DNA of 11,284 nt from Legionellaceae bacterium (GTDB taxonomy: Bacteria > Pseudomonadota > Gammaproteobacteria > Legionellales > Legionellaceae): NCBI GenBank assembly GCA_947470005.1, contig CANISA010000024.1:1-11284 (forward strand). The letters are read 5' to 3'. Positions 1 to 6,782 of this stretch are shown piece by piece. The position numbers were made by a program, and so were the translations under genes. How positions within the stretch are numbered: the first letter of the stretch is position 1; each line of letters opens with the position of its first letter. Below the pieces are notes generated by a model. It saw only the letters and a program-made list of their open reading frames with translations, ran no database searches and was not told the origin of the DNA.

Positions 1-45
1 GAGTACAACTTCATCTTCGTTTGCTGTAATTACTTCCGCTGTCAT
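1..45 (-). CDS. 5' end of an unidentified minus-strand gene, cut by the window edge
   Basis: Reading leftward from an ATG at 45-43 the frame is open to the window edge and gives 15 residues, MTAEVITANEDEVVL. The segment is acidic, and the ribosome binding site is poor. It faces away from the damaged ATPase gene that begins just to its right. The peptide faintly reminds me of the start of ISKra4-type transposases, which would fit an insertion element having cut into the ATPase gene, but 15 residues cannot prove this. It may equally be a chance open frame. Confidence 0.3.
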   Translation of the reverse strand, partial: MTAEVITANEDEVVL

Positions 46-68
46 TTAAAACCACATCATCCATTACT

Positions 69-725
69 GTGGCTATAGTATCTCACAAACATGGATCTAG
101 GGCTATATCCAGTTTAAATCCTCATCAGCACCGCGTATTTTATATTGCTGAAACTGATTTTGGTCGATTAGATTTTTATCGCCAAATGGCAATCTTATTT
201 GGCTTGGTTCCATCTTATCGACGGTCTCAGCTATGGCGCGACATTAAAAATCATGTGACGGATCTCATCACTCAAAAAAACATTCTGCCGGTGCTCATCA
301 TTGACGAAGCTCAAAACCTTCCCTGTGATTTTTTTAGAGATTTTCCGTCTTTTCTTAATTTTGTGTTCGACTCCAAAGACTACATGACTGTCTGGTTAGC
401 TGGTCATCCCGGGCTTGCGCGCGAAATAGATCGGCCAGCAAACTCAGCACTAGCATCGCGAATTCAAGCGCGCTATGAGCTTAAGCCTATTTTGGATCGA
501 GAAGATTTTAAACATTTTCTCTCTCATGGTCTAAACCAAGCAGGTTGTGCGCATAACCTACTATCTGATTCTGGCGTGGAGCTTCTTCGACTCTCATCTA
601 AAGGAAACCCACGCCAAGTTCACCGAATATTGGTTACCGCACTGCGTCTGGCTACTGATAAAAAAATAAACCATCTTCCTGATGATATTATGAGGGAAGC
701 GATCGCCATACTTAAACAAGGTTAA
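69..725 (+). pseudogene. 5'-truncated ExeA/TniB-like AAA ATPase (transposition helper remnant)
   Basis: AAA ATPases of the ExeA/TniB group assist DDE transposases in target selection. Counting from GTG at 69, the visible 218 residues hold Walker B (VLIIDEAQNL, about 75-84), a sensor-like WLAGHPGL (109-116), the arginine-finger region SRIQARYELKPI (130-141) and the C-terminal SKGNPRQVHRI (177-187, usually GGNPRR.NRL). The Walker A loop expected before HRVFYIAE is missing: residues 1-20 have no GxxGxGK(S/T). The same frame is closed by a stop at 27-29, so about 40-60 N-terminal residues are lost. Without Walker A it should not bind ATP, hence pseudogene. No transposase gene lies in the window, although possible transposon end repeats follow at 764-817. 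A functional variant using a different partner is unlikely but cannot be excluded. Confidence 0.72.
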
Positions 726-763
726 CTTAATAATGTCTGTGGTAAAGAGGAGTCTGCACTTTT

Positions 764-817
764 GTCTCACGTCAATTAGCGTGGGACGAAGGATGCAAAT
801 TAAAGCGAGACGTTACA
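764..817. repeat. Putative transposon end with three copies of a 17-bp motif
   Basis: Read on the minus strand, GTCTCGCTTTAATTTGC (811-795) and GTCCCACGCTAATTGAC (787-771) agree at 11 of 17 positions, including GTC at the start and TAATT in the core, and start 24 bp apart. A third copy in the opposite direction, GTCTCACGTCAATTAGC (764-780), overlaps the second and creates an 8-bp inverted repeat with one G-T pair around an 8-base loop. The minus strand from 817 begins TGTAACG, and many Tn7/Tn5053-type elements end in TGT. Repeated transposase-binding sites of this spacing just downstream of an ExeA/TniB-like gene suggest the right end of the element that carried that gene, with the border near 817. 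The other end and any target duplication lie outside the window. Confidence 0.45.
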
Positions 818-882
818 AATGGTCCTTAGGATTAAATGAATAGCCTCTTTTTGACGTAGTTAGCTCCGCTTTTTCTATCTGG

Positions 883-2130
883 TCAAGCATCATCATTATT
901 GATTCCTTTAGGAACTCGAGTGAGCCCGTCTTGCAACTGCAGTCCAGCCTCAAGTGCCTTTCTTCTAACAAATCGTTTGTTGTAGTGAGCAGCTGATCCT
1001 GAGTTTTCCTTCCATCCCATTAAGTAAGAGCGCATTTTTTCTTGTTGCTCTTCGCTGGGTGGTTGATCCATAGAGTCCATGTGATTAGAAAAAATTTCAT
1101 TCCAGGTATGTCGTAATTGATGTCCTGTTAAATTAAATAGAGAGGGTGAGGTATTACGAACTATTTCGACTATTTTCTTATAACCTGATTTAGAAATAGG
1201 TAAGCCTTGTGTTGGGCCTGATTTGTGTGTGATGAATAAGAAATCATTTTTCTTGGAATTAGGAATTTTCTTTCTTTCATGAATAATATAGTAGTGTATT
1301 TTTTGAGCTAGAGTGTCTTTTAAAGGCAATCTACGATCGAGTGTTTTTACTAATGGTTGGAATGTACGAGGGTCATCTTTTTCATCAGCTCTTCGTGCGA
1401 TGACCAGCTGGTTTTTTCCAAAATCTATATCACGGATTCGAATATTAAGTAGCTCACCGCCCCTCAAGCCAAGATGGTAGAGCATAAGAAATACTAAGCG
1501 ATTTCGTGAACGAACGGATTTATCTTTAAAAGGATTGAGTGTTGATTCTGGCCTAAATATTTCAAAGAGCAATGCGATTTGCTCTTCGTTTAAACCTTTA
1601 TTATCGAAATCGACATTTCGATTGCTTTTTTCTGGTCTTCTGGCTTTCAGTGATTTTTCTAACTTGTTCATTTGAGCTATCGCTAGATTACTTTGATTCA
1701 TACCAAGTATTTGTGCGGATAACCATGTTAAATAGTGAGCAATCACTGTGATGCGACTATATTCTGTTGTACTGCTTACTTTTTTATGGTGCTCTTTTTT
1801 TTTTGAAAAAGGGAGTAGATTGCCCGTGTAAGCATTCCTTCGAAAATTAATTTGGCAAAAATCTTTAAGAGCGTCTAATTCACTTTCTTGAAAAAATCGA
1901 CCCTCTCGAATTCTTATTTCAATATTTTCGTTTTTAGTATCGAGAAAACCTATGAGCACGGATATGCTGCTCAACGTTGCTTCCATGGCGGAGTATGATA
2001 AGGATTTATTTCTAATTTGAGTCGTCACATAAAGATTGGGATAAAATAAAGGCAGGTCAGAATCGCTGTCAATAAGTAAACAGTATCGTTCTCCTGAATT
2101 CATCACGAATGTTTTTAATTTGCTTTTCAC
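883..2130 (-). CDS. Tyrosine recombinase (phage-type integrase)
   Basis: This site-specific DNA recombinase has 415 residues from GTG at 2130; an ATG ten codons in, at 2103, is also possible, and neither has a strong ribosome binding site. The N-terminal 180 residues would be the core-binding part, with a helical stretch around 120-165. The catalytic domain holds Arg223 in GLRGGELLNI, the H337-x-x-R340 box in GHQLRHTW, Trp373 in the second His/Trp position, and the nucleophile Tyr383 in AAHYNKRF. All of the expected active-site groups that I can place are present, so it is probably active. A loop of about 25 residues rich in Gln and Glu (349-373) separates the HxxR box from the Trp. It starts 16 bp after the antitoxin gene and is the last gene of a five-gene minus-strand run. 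No attachment site could be identified. Confidence 0.85.
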   Translation of the reverse strand: MKSKLKTFVMNSGERYCLLIDSDSDLPLFYPNLYVTTQIRNKSLSYSAMEATLSSISVLIGFLDTKNENIEIRIREGRFFQESELDALKDFCQINFRRNAYTGNLLPFSKKKEHHKKVSSTTEYSRITVIAHYLTWLSAQILGMNQSNLAIAQMNKLEKSLKARRPEKSNRNVDFDNKGLNEEQIALLFEIFRPESTLNPFKDKSVRSRNRLVFLMLYHLGLRGGELLNIRIRDIDFGKNQLVIARRADEKDDPRTFQPLVKTLDRRLPLKDTLAQKIHYYIIHERKKIPNSKKNDFLFITHKSGPTQGLPISKSGYKKIVEIVRNTSPSLFNLTGHQLRHTWNEIFSNHMDSMDQPPSEEQQEKMRSYLMGWKENSGSAAHYNKRFVRRKALEAGLQLQDGLTRVPKGINNDDA

Positions 2131-2146
2131 GATTGTTCGTTAATAT

Positions 2147-2377
2147 TTAGGCAGCGGATTTGTATTTACGAACATCTACTTGAATGCCCGCTTTTACCGC
2201 TTCTTCAGCTTGTTTTAATAATTGTGTAGAAATTTTTTGTGATAAATATTCTTCTCCACAATTGTCACACACATCTGCGGGAACTTCTTTAATTACAATC
2301 GTTGTATCTGCTCGTTCGAATGTAGCAGTCATTGTTCCGGGTTGAGTATGTCCATGTTTACATACAATGCATTTCAT
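2147..2377 (-). CDS. YgiT/MqsA-type zinc-finger antitoxin
   Basis: The protein has 76 residues with two CxxC pairs, C3-x-x-C6 and C37-x-x-C40, as in the zinc-binding N-terminal domain of MqsA (YgiT). Between them runs a beta-rich segment (TATFERADTTIVIKEVP), followed by CDNCGEEYLS and a short helical tail. It lacks the HTH DNA-binding domain of full-length MqsA (about 131 residues), so it belongs to the short single-domain forms usually found beside DUF4258 proteins. An AGAGGAA ribosome binding site lies inside the end of the upstream gene, whose stop is only 5 bp from this ATG, so the two are likely coupled. The expected role is to neutralise the preceding toxin-like protein; how far it regulates its own promoter without an HTH is unclear. 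Confidence 0.82.
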   Translation of the reverse strand: MKCIVCKHGHTQPGTMTATFERADTTIVIKEVPADVCDNCGEEYLSQKISTQLLKQAEEAVKAGIQVDVRKYKSAA

Positions 2378-2382
2378 AATGT

Positions 2383-2655
2383 TTATTTCCTCTTTTCAAA
2401 ACCAAGCTCCCAGCGAGCTAAGTCAGGTTCATATACTGTTATTATAACGGTAACTGCTTCATCTGTCGCTTCAGCTGTTACGACATGCAACGGACGATTG
2501 TTCACAAATCCAAGTCTTAGGCAGCTTGGGTACGGTTGATCTGTAGGGTAATTTTCAATAATTTTACCGGTAGCCAAAACTTCTAATACATCGGTTTCAG
2601 ATATTTTTCTCTCAAACATTCTGCTAAGCGCATGAAAACGAAATTTTATGTTCAA
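2383..2655 (-). CDS. DUF4258 protein, probable type II toxin (MqsR/RelE-like fold)
   Basis: From the TTG at 2655-2653 the product has 90 residues and contains the DUF4258 pattern: RFHALSRMFERKI near the start, DVLEVLATGKIIENYP, PSCLRLGF, RPLHVVTAE and a final VIITVYEPD. I chose TTG because AAGGA stands 8-9 bases upstream and because the domain begins right there. A GTG in the same frame at 2703 would give 106 residues, but it lies inside the previous gene, and its extra 16 residues do not fit the family. DUF4258 proteins paired with YgiT-type zinc fingers are regarded as toxin-antitoxin modules related to MqsR/MqsA, where the toxin cleaves mRNA. Toxin-first gene order matches mqsRA. The ribonuclease activity here is inferred only. 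Confidence 0.75.
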   Translation of the reverse strand: MNIKFRFHALSRMFERKISETDVLEVLATGKIIENYPTDQPYPSCLRLGFVNNRPLHVVTAEATDEAVTVIITVYEPDLARWELGFEKRK

Positions 2656-2671
2656 TATATTGTTCCTTAGT

Positions 2672-3223
2672 CTAGCTACACCATCCAGAAAAATAAGAGT
2701 CACAGCCTTGTTTTGTTTTTAGATTTTCAAAAACCCATAACTGATGACATTCCTTTTTTTTATTTTGGATTTTTTCTTTTTTTTCAACAAAATAGCCACC
2801 TATACAAACAAATTGATGATTTATCATTAATTTTTGCCATTTTTTTACTTTGTTTCGAGCATATTCGAGTGAAAAGGCTCGACGTAAAGCATACTCATAT
2901 TTCATAGTTGAACTTGTTTTGACCTGTATGTAGGGACTACCATGTACTATTTTTTCATCTGGATCGTAATCTCCTTTTTCGTACCCTACCGTTACATTTT
3001 TTGTGGGAAAACATTGCCAATAATCAAGACCAGTAAATTTTTCTGTAAATGGTTCTATGTTTACCTCATATGTATATCTTTTTAAATTGGCTTCATTCAA
3101 GATTCCATAATCGTTTGTAAGCAATTGATAGGGGTATTTTTTAATGCTTTCTGGGGTAACGGCAAACAGTTGCGATGATAGTAATAAACAAATCAGGAGT
3201 GTCAAACAAGGATGTTTTTTCAT
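2672..3223 (-). CDS. Small secreted Cys-containing protein, possible immunity partner of the transglycosylase
   Basis: I do not recognise the family. The likely start is the ATG at 3223-3221, which overlaps the stop of the transglycosylase gene as ATGA and has GGATG 6-10 bases upstream; this gives 183 residues. Residues 1-21 form a signal peptide (MKKHPC, a hydrophobic run of about 12, then a likely cut after Ala21 in QLFA-VT). The mature part is basic, with a Lys-rich stretch at 148-158 and five cysteines (71, 140, 159, 174, 182), consistent with a periplasmic disulfide-bonded protein. No lipobox or further membrane helix is seen. Tight coupling to a peptidoglycan-cleaving enzyme suggests that it binds or restrains that enzyme in the periplasm. 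An accessory role in wall cleavage is the alternative. Confidence 0.65.
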   Translation of the reverse strand: MKKHPCLTLLICLLLSSQLFAVTPESIKKYPYQLLTNDYGILNEANLKRYTYEVNIEPFTEKFTGLDYWQCFPTKNVTVGYEKGDYDPDEKIVHGSPYIQVKTSSTMKYEYALRRAFSLEYARNKVKKWQKLMINHQFVCIGGYFVEKKEKIQNKKKECHQLWVFENLKTKQGCDSYFSGWCS

Positions 3224-3987
3224 AATGAGCATCCATTTGTTGTACAAAAATAAAGATGTAAAAACCTTTCTATGACTGCCGGTGGAGGAGTTTTTTTTAA
3301 TACGCCTTTATATTCAGCAACAGCTTCAATCCAAGTAGATTTTCGTCCTAATTTGGAATCTGCAATTACTTTTTTTCTAAACAACCAGCGGATACCAGCA
3401 CAAATATTAGCTGATGGATCAAGTAACTTTGAATGATCAAAGCAAATGAGATAATTACTTAATTCTCCATGATGATCGGATAAAATATGCATGGTGCCAT
3501 CGGTAACTTGCATTAAACCACGGGCTCGACCTTGTCCTTTACCGGCAGGAATGTCTGTATTTGGATGAAAACTAGACTCTGAGGCCATTAATGCTTTGAC
3601 TAAATTGGCATCCAATGGTTCAGGAAAAGAAAATATGTCATTCCAATAGTGAGTCCAGCCACGAATTTCGACATCAAATTTATCTGCATTGGTATAGCCT
3701 TGTAATGTACCAGCTTTGGGTCCTCCGTTTAATCGCTGGAAATGTTTTACAGTGATTTCTTGGATTTCATCAAATGACAGAATATCCTTTTTTGAAGGAT
3801 TAAGTGCGCAATGCTCATGTCTTTCTATGATTTGTCCATTAGGATGCTCTGTGCTAGGAGGCATATGCACAATATGTTTTTTAACAAAGTGTTTTCCAGT
3901 AGAGCAGAGTCGCCAGGGATGAATTTTTTCTTCAGATGAGAGAAGCCGCTCTTTATCTTCGATTTCTTCTAGTTCCGCAGTAACCAT
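3220..3987 (-). CDS. Lytic transglycosylase, SLT domain, without signal peptide
   Basis: Enzymes of this fold cut the MurNAc-GlcNAc bond of peptidoglycan, forming anhydro ends. The start at 3987 has AAGGA 7 bases upstream; the longer frame to 4062 lacks this support. The 255-residue product shows the SLT hallmarks: catalytic Glu137 in MASESSFHPN, ARGLMQV (155-161), NICAGIRWLF (194-203) and AEYKG (224-228). Residues 22-110 form a separate basic N-terminal part with PWRLCSTGKHFVKKH (24-38) and a HEHC (57-60), perhaps a binding or delivery domain. There is no signal peptide or membrane helix, which is unusual for a housekeeping cell-wall enzyme and more like a phage lysin or a toxin delivered by a secretion system. 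It begins the minus-strand gene run and overlaps the secreted protein gene by 4 bp. Confidence 0.82.
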   Translation of the reverse strand: MVTAELEEIEDKERLLSSEEKIHPWRLCSTGKHFVKKHIVHMPPSTEHPNGQIIERHEHCALNPSKKDILSFDEIQEITVKHFQRLNGGPKAGTLQGYTNADKFDVEIRGWTHYWNDIFSFPEPLDANLVKALMASESSFHPNTDIPAGKGQGRARGLMQVTDGTMHILSDHHGELSNYLICFDHSKLLDPSANICAGIRWLFRKKVIADSKLGRKSTWIEAVAEYKGVLKKTPPPAVIERFLHLYFCTTNGCSL

Positions 3988-4032
3988 CAAATTTTCCTTA
4001 ATTTTTAAGATGCGTGTGTTAAATCGTCGATT

Positions 4033-4062
4033 AATATACAATAATTTTTTACATAAAGTCAT
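4033..4062 (-). promoter_or_regulatory. Possible promoter of the transglycosylase gene run
   Basis: On the minus strand ATGACT (4062-4057) and TATATT (4038-4033) are spaced by 18 bases in a very AT-rich stretch, predicting a leader of about 40 bases to the ATG at 3987. The match is moderate, and AT-rich DNA gives such matches easily. Confidence 0.35.
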
Positions 4063-4120
4063 GGTATCACATAATATTATTTATGCAATAATAATCTTTA
4101 CATTTTTAATCGCTATTAAT

Positions 4121-4151
4121 AATAAAAAACCCCTTTGATATTAAGGGGTTT
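4121..4151 (-). terminator. Rho-independent terminator of ssb
   Basis: A perfect 9-bp inverted repeat, AAACCCCTT at 4127-4135 and AAGGGGTTT at 4143-4151, encloses a 7-base loop. In the direction of ssb transcription the stem is followed directly by a T-rich run (TTTATTATT). It ends 36 bases after the ssb stop and separates ssb from the accessory genes. Confidence 0.85.
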
Positions 4152-4187
4152 GATTTATATTCTTTACAAATAAGTCTTAGGTAACCT

Positions 4188-4664
4188 CTAAAACGGAATA
4201 TCATCATCCAGTTCATCAAACGCTTCTTGGGAGACGGCTTGTGTGGCGGGAGCGCGCGTCGCAGGTGCACTGCTGGCTCGTTCTTGGCGCGGCTCACCTT
4301 GTGCATCCGAATAACCTGATGACGACCCTTTGCTGTCTAGCATTTGAATGTCAGACGCGACGATTTCCGTGGTGTAACGATCTTGGCCTTGTGGATCTTG
4401 CCACTTGCGCGTACGTAGGCTGCCCTCGACATAAAGCTTGGAGCCTTTTTTAACATACTCGCCTGCAATTTCACCTAGTCGGTTAAAACACACCACGCGG
4501 TGCCACTCGGTACGCTCTTGTTTTTCGCCGGTTTGCTTGTCTTTCCACGACTCCGTGGTTGCAACAGACAACGTTGTGGCGGCATTGCCATTTGGCATGT
4601 ACCTTACATCGGGGTCAACGCCTACATGCCCAATCAGTATTACTTTATTAATTCCACGTGCCAT
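4188..4664 (-). CDS. ssb: Single-stranded DNA-binding protein SSB
   Basis: SSB coats single-stranded DNA during replication, recombination and repair and recruits partner enzymes through its C-terminal tip. The 158-residue product starts with the typical [20 protein letters not shown], continues through the OB fold to about residue 110 ([34 protein letters not shown]), has a flexible linker rich in Gly, Ser, Ala and Pro, and ends in the acidic tip DDDIPF. Length and features match proteobacterial housekeeping SSB. AAGGAG lies 6 bases before the ATG. It has its own promoter and terminator, and sits downstream of the MFS gene on the same strand. Its base composition fits the lipid genes rather than the AT-rich segment beside it. 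Confidence 0.97.
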   Translation of the reverse strand: MARGINKVILIGHVGVDPDVRYMPNGNAATTLSVATTESWKDKQTGEKQERTEWHRVVCFNRLGEIAGEYVKKGSKLYVEGSLRTRKWQDPQGQDRYTTEIVASDIQMLDSKGSSSGYSDAQGEPRQERASSAPATRAPATQAVSQEAFDELDDDIPF

Positions 4665-4696
4665 ACACTTCTCCTTGGTGCGATCATTGGAAAATC

Positions 4697-4725
4697 ATTA
4701 TACCGAATCATGACTAGTTGGACAA
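4697..4725 (-). promoter_or_regulatory. ssb promoter on the MFS stop codon
   Basis: On the minus strand TTGTCC (4725-4720) and a consensus TATAAT (4702-4697) are spaced by 17 bases. The -10 box contains the TAA stop of the MFS gene (4700-4698). The predicted start near 4690 leaves about 26 bases to the ssb ATG, with the ribosome binding site inside. ssb can thus be transcribed alone as well as from the MFS promoter. Confidence 0.6.
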
Positions 4726-5909
4726 TTCGTCTGCGTCGCTTCTCGGTTGAATGTCATGGGCGATGCAACAAGGAGCCAAATCAAGGCAACGATTGCATTT
4801 GCGATAAAAATTCCAACGCTCCCGTTCATTTGGTAAAGCACACCCGCGAGAGATCCTCCGGCAAAAATACCTAGAAATTGGCTGCTGGAATACACGCCCA
4901 TGGCCGCACCCTTGCTGGCAGCACTCGCTTGCCTGGATATCATGGAGGGCAGCATGGCTTCGAGCACGTTGAAGACGATAAAGTAGGCTAACATGAAGCC
5001 CGCGAAGAAAACCCATGAGTTGCTCATAAACAACAGCCCGACTTGGCAAAGGCCGGTGATAAGAACCGTTGCGATGAAGACTTTTTTCATCTGTTGTTTT
5101 TTTTCAGCAACGAAAATAATCGGCACCATCGCGATAAAAGCCACACAGAGAAGAGGCAAGTAGAAATGCCAGGCGGTGTTTAGCTCGCCCTCTGCGATAG
5201 CGCCTTGAAGGCGAAGGGGTACCGCAAAAAACGTGGCCGTGAGAATCAGGTGTTGGCAAAAAATTCCGATGTTTAATCGCTGCAAATGAGGATTGATTAA
5301 TACGCTTTTTAAACGTTCTCGGTAATTTTGTTGTTGTGAATCAGCAGGTCCTGCTATGGGGGTTGGAATCACCCCATGCAGCAGCACGAGTGCGCTGAGA
5401 GCTAAAAAAGCCGTGAGGTAAAATATCCCAGAAAGGCCTGCGTATGCTACGATAAAGGGGCTTACAATAAAGGCGACAGCGAAGGAGACCCCAATGCTTG
5501 CACCGATGATGGCCATGGCGAGTGTCCGTTGATGGTCTGGCGTGAGATCAGCCAAGAGTGCGATAAGTACGCTTCCGATGGCGCCCATGCCCTGGATGGT
5601 TCGCGCGATAATCATACCCGTAACCGAATGGGTGAGTGCGCCGAGTACGCTACCCAAAGCAAAAATCAAGAGCCCTATGGTTAAAATTGGCTTGCGTCCG
5701 TAGCGGTCAGATAATAAGCCAAACGGAATTTGCAGTACCCCCTGACTTAAGCCATAACTGCCAAGAGCAAGGCCAATCAACGTCGGCGTAGCGCCTTCCA
5801 AATGCGTTGCATACACCGTAAACACAGGAATCAGCATAAATAATCCGAGCATACGGAATGAAAAAATGGCTGCGATGGGTGCGATGATGCGTGAAAAAAG
5901 AGGGTTCAT
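4698..5909 (-). CDS. MFS transporter, YajR-like
   Basis: This is a major facilitator superfamily protein of the inner membrane with about 12 helices, presumably a proton-driven exporter of unknown substrate. From ATG at 5909 it has 403 residues; the frame runs open to 5975, but the extra 22 residues are polar and unlike the family, while MNPLFSRIIAP leads straight into helix 1. Motif A is GLLSDRYGRKP (64-74) and motif B is around Arg103 (ARTIQGMGA). Similarity to E. coli YajR is strong through the whole core (for example FRMLGLFMLIPVFTVY, then MGVYSSSQFLGIFAGGSL), but it ends after helix 12 and lacks the cytoplasmic C-terminal YAM domain of YajR. It lies 33 bp upstream of ssb and is divergent from the lipid operon. 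No direct link to lipid A synthesis is shown by the sequence. Confidence 0.88.
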   Translation of the reverse strand: MNPLFSRIIAPIAAIFSFRMLGLFMLIPVFTVYATHLEGATPTLIGLALGSYGLSQGVLQIPFGLLSDRYGRKPILTIGLLIFALGSVLGALTHSVTGMIIARTIQGMGAIGSVLIALLADLTPDHQRTLAMAIIGASIGVSFAVAFIVSPFIVAYAGLSGIFYLTAFLALSALVLLHGVIPTPIAGPADSQQQNYRERLKSVLINPHLQRLNIGIFCQHLILTATFFAVPLRLQGAIAEGELNTAWHFYLPLLCVAFIAMVPIIFVAEKKQQMKKVFIATVLITGLCQVGLLFMSNSWVFFAGFMLAYFIVFNVLEAMLPSMISRQASAASKGAAMGVYSSSQFLGIFAGGSLAGVLYQMNGSVGIFIANAIVALIWLLVASPMTFNREATQTNCPTSHDSV

Positions 5910-5954
5910 TGATTTTCGCTGAGTGCATAAAATAATTTGCAGATGGTACTTCAA

Positions 5955-5983
5955 TTGACAGTTTCTGCCAATCAATGTATTTT
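5955..5983 (+). promoter_or_regulatory. Promoter of the fatty-acid operon
   Basis: TTGACA (5955-5960) and TATTTT (5978-5983) are spaced by 17 bases, giving a perfect -35 and a 4/6 -10. The predicted start near 5990 is just ahead of the AGGGG ribosome binding site at 5999-6003. It lies between the divergent MFS gene and the reductase gene, so MFS control elements must share these 100 bases; no equally clear minus-strand promoter was found. Confidence 0.6.
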
Positions 5984-6009
5984 CAGCCCTTTTGGCTCAG
6001 GGGATGCTC

Positions 6010-6765
6010 ATGTTGCAAACTTTATCAAACAAAGTCGCATTGATTACCGGTGGTGCACGCGGGATTGGCAAGGCGACTGCACTTAAGCTAGCTCACGCAG
6101 GCGCGGATATTGCCATCATTTATTACAATAGTTCTGATGAGGCGGCGGCCTTGGTTGAGGTTATTCAAGGTTTGGGGCGCCGAGCGGTGGCCATTCAGGC
6201 GAATGTGGCGGATCAACAGTCGGTCAATGATCTGTTTACGGCCTTTAGTCAGACGTTTTCAACGTTGGATATTTTAGTGAGTAATGCGGCCAGTGGCGTG
6301 TTGAAGCCGGCGCTTCAGATGTCGACCAAGCATTGGCGCTGGTGCATGGAAACCAACGCGTTAGCACTTAATCATTTGGTTTCTCGGGGAAGAGGCATGA
6401 TGCCTTCGGGCGGGCGAGTCATCGCGTTATCAAGCTTAGGCGCGCATCGAGCAATCCCAAATTATGCGTTTATTGGTGCGTCTAAAGCTGCGCTTGAGGC
6501 CTTGGTACGATCGCTAAGCCTGGAGTTAGCTCACGATGGAATCAGCGTAAACACGGTTTCTGCCGGCGTGGTCGATACGGATGCGCTGAAGCATTTCCCT
6601 AATCGAGAGCAATTGTTGGAAGAGTATCAATCGCATGCGCTGGCGGGTCGCCCGTTGTTGCCTGAGGACGTGGCGGATGTGGTCTATTTACTCTGTTTAC
6701 CCGAGGCGTCGATGATCAAAGGGCAGACCGTGTTTGTTGATGCAGGATATGCCGTGATGGGCTGA
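6010..6765 (+). CDS. FabL-type enoyl-ACP reductase (SDR family)
   Basis: It should reduce trans-2-enoyl-ACP to acyl-ACP with NAD(P)H, the last step of each elongation round. ATG at 6010 is chosen because AGGGG is 6 bases upstream and MLQTLSNKVALITGG matches the family start; TTG at 5992 is the alternative. In 251 residues it shows the cofactor loop TGGARGIG (13-20), NAASGVL (92-98), SSLG (141-144), and Tyr152 and Lys159 separated by six residues. That Tyr-x6-Lys spacing marks enoyl reductases (FabI/FabL), not FabG ketoreductases (Tyr-x3-Lys). TDALKHFPNRE and HWRWCMETNA closely resemble B. subtilis FabL. It heads the operon, 56 bp before the ACP gene. An ordinary SDR dehydrogenase is the less likely alternative. 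Confidence 0.85.
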   Translation: MLQTLSNKVALITGGARGIGKATALKLAHAGADIAIIYYNSSDEAAALVEVIQGLGRRAVAIQANVADQQSVNDLFTAFSQTFSTLDILVSNAASGVLKPALQMSTKHWRWCMETNALALNHLVSRGRGMMPSGGRVIALSSLGAHRAIPNYAFIGASKAALEALVRSLSLELAHDGISVNTVSAGVVDTDALKHFPNREQLLEEYQSHALAGRPLLPEDVADVVYLLCLPEASMIKGQTVFVDAGYAVMG

Positions 6766-6773
6766 AAAAGGTA

Positions 6774-6782
6774 TGATATAAT
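6774..6782 (+). promoter_or_regulatory. Possible internal extended -10 promoter before the ACP gene
   Basis: TGATATAAT is an exact extended -10 element (TG, one base, TATAAT) in the 56-bp gap after the reductase gene. The -35 region (GTGATG at 6754-6759) is weak, as is common with extended -10 promoters. It would give a leader of about 33 bases to the ACP start codon. Confidence 0.45.

Noticed and set aside
2656..2703. GTG start at 2703 for the DUF4258 gene
   Set aside because: It lies inside the preceding gene, has no ribosome binding site, and adds 16 residues not typical of the family; TTG at 2655 has AAGGA.
2740..2800. Long T runs that could suggest a terminator or slippage tract
   Set aside because: They are the complement of Lys- and Phe-rich codons in the secreted protein gene, and no stem precedes them.
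2672..3987. Phage lysis cassette (endolysin plus spanin)
   Set aside because: No holin is nearby, and the secreted partner lacks a lipobox or a membrane anchor plus coiled coil typical of spanins. The idea is weakened rather than excluded.
4438..4874. Plus-strand open frames opposite ssb and the MFS gene end
   Set aside because: Both underlying minus-strand genes are certain, and the frames show no domain or start signal.
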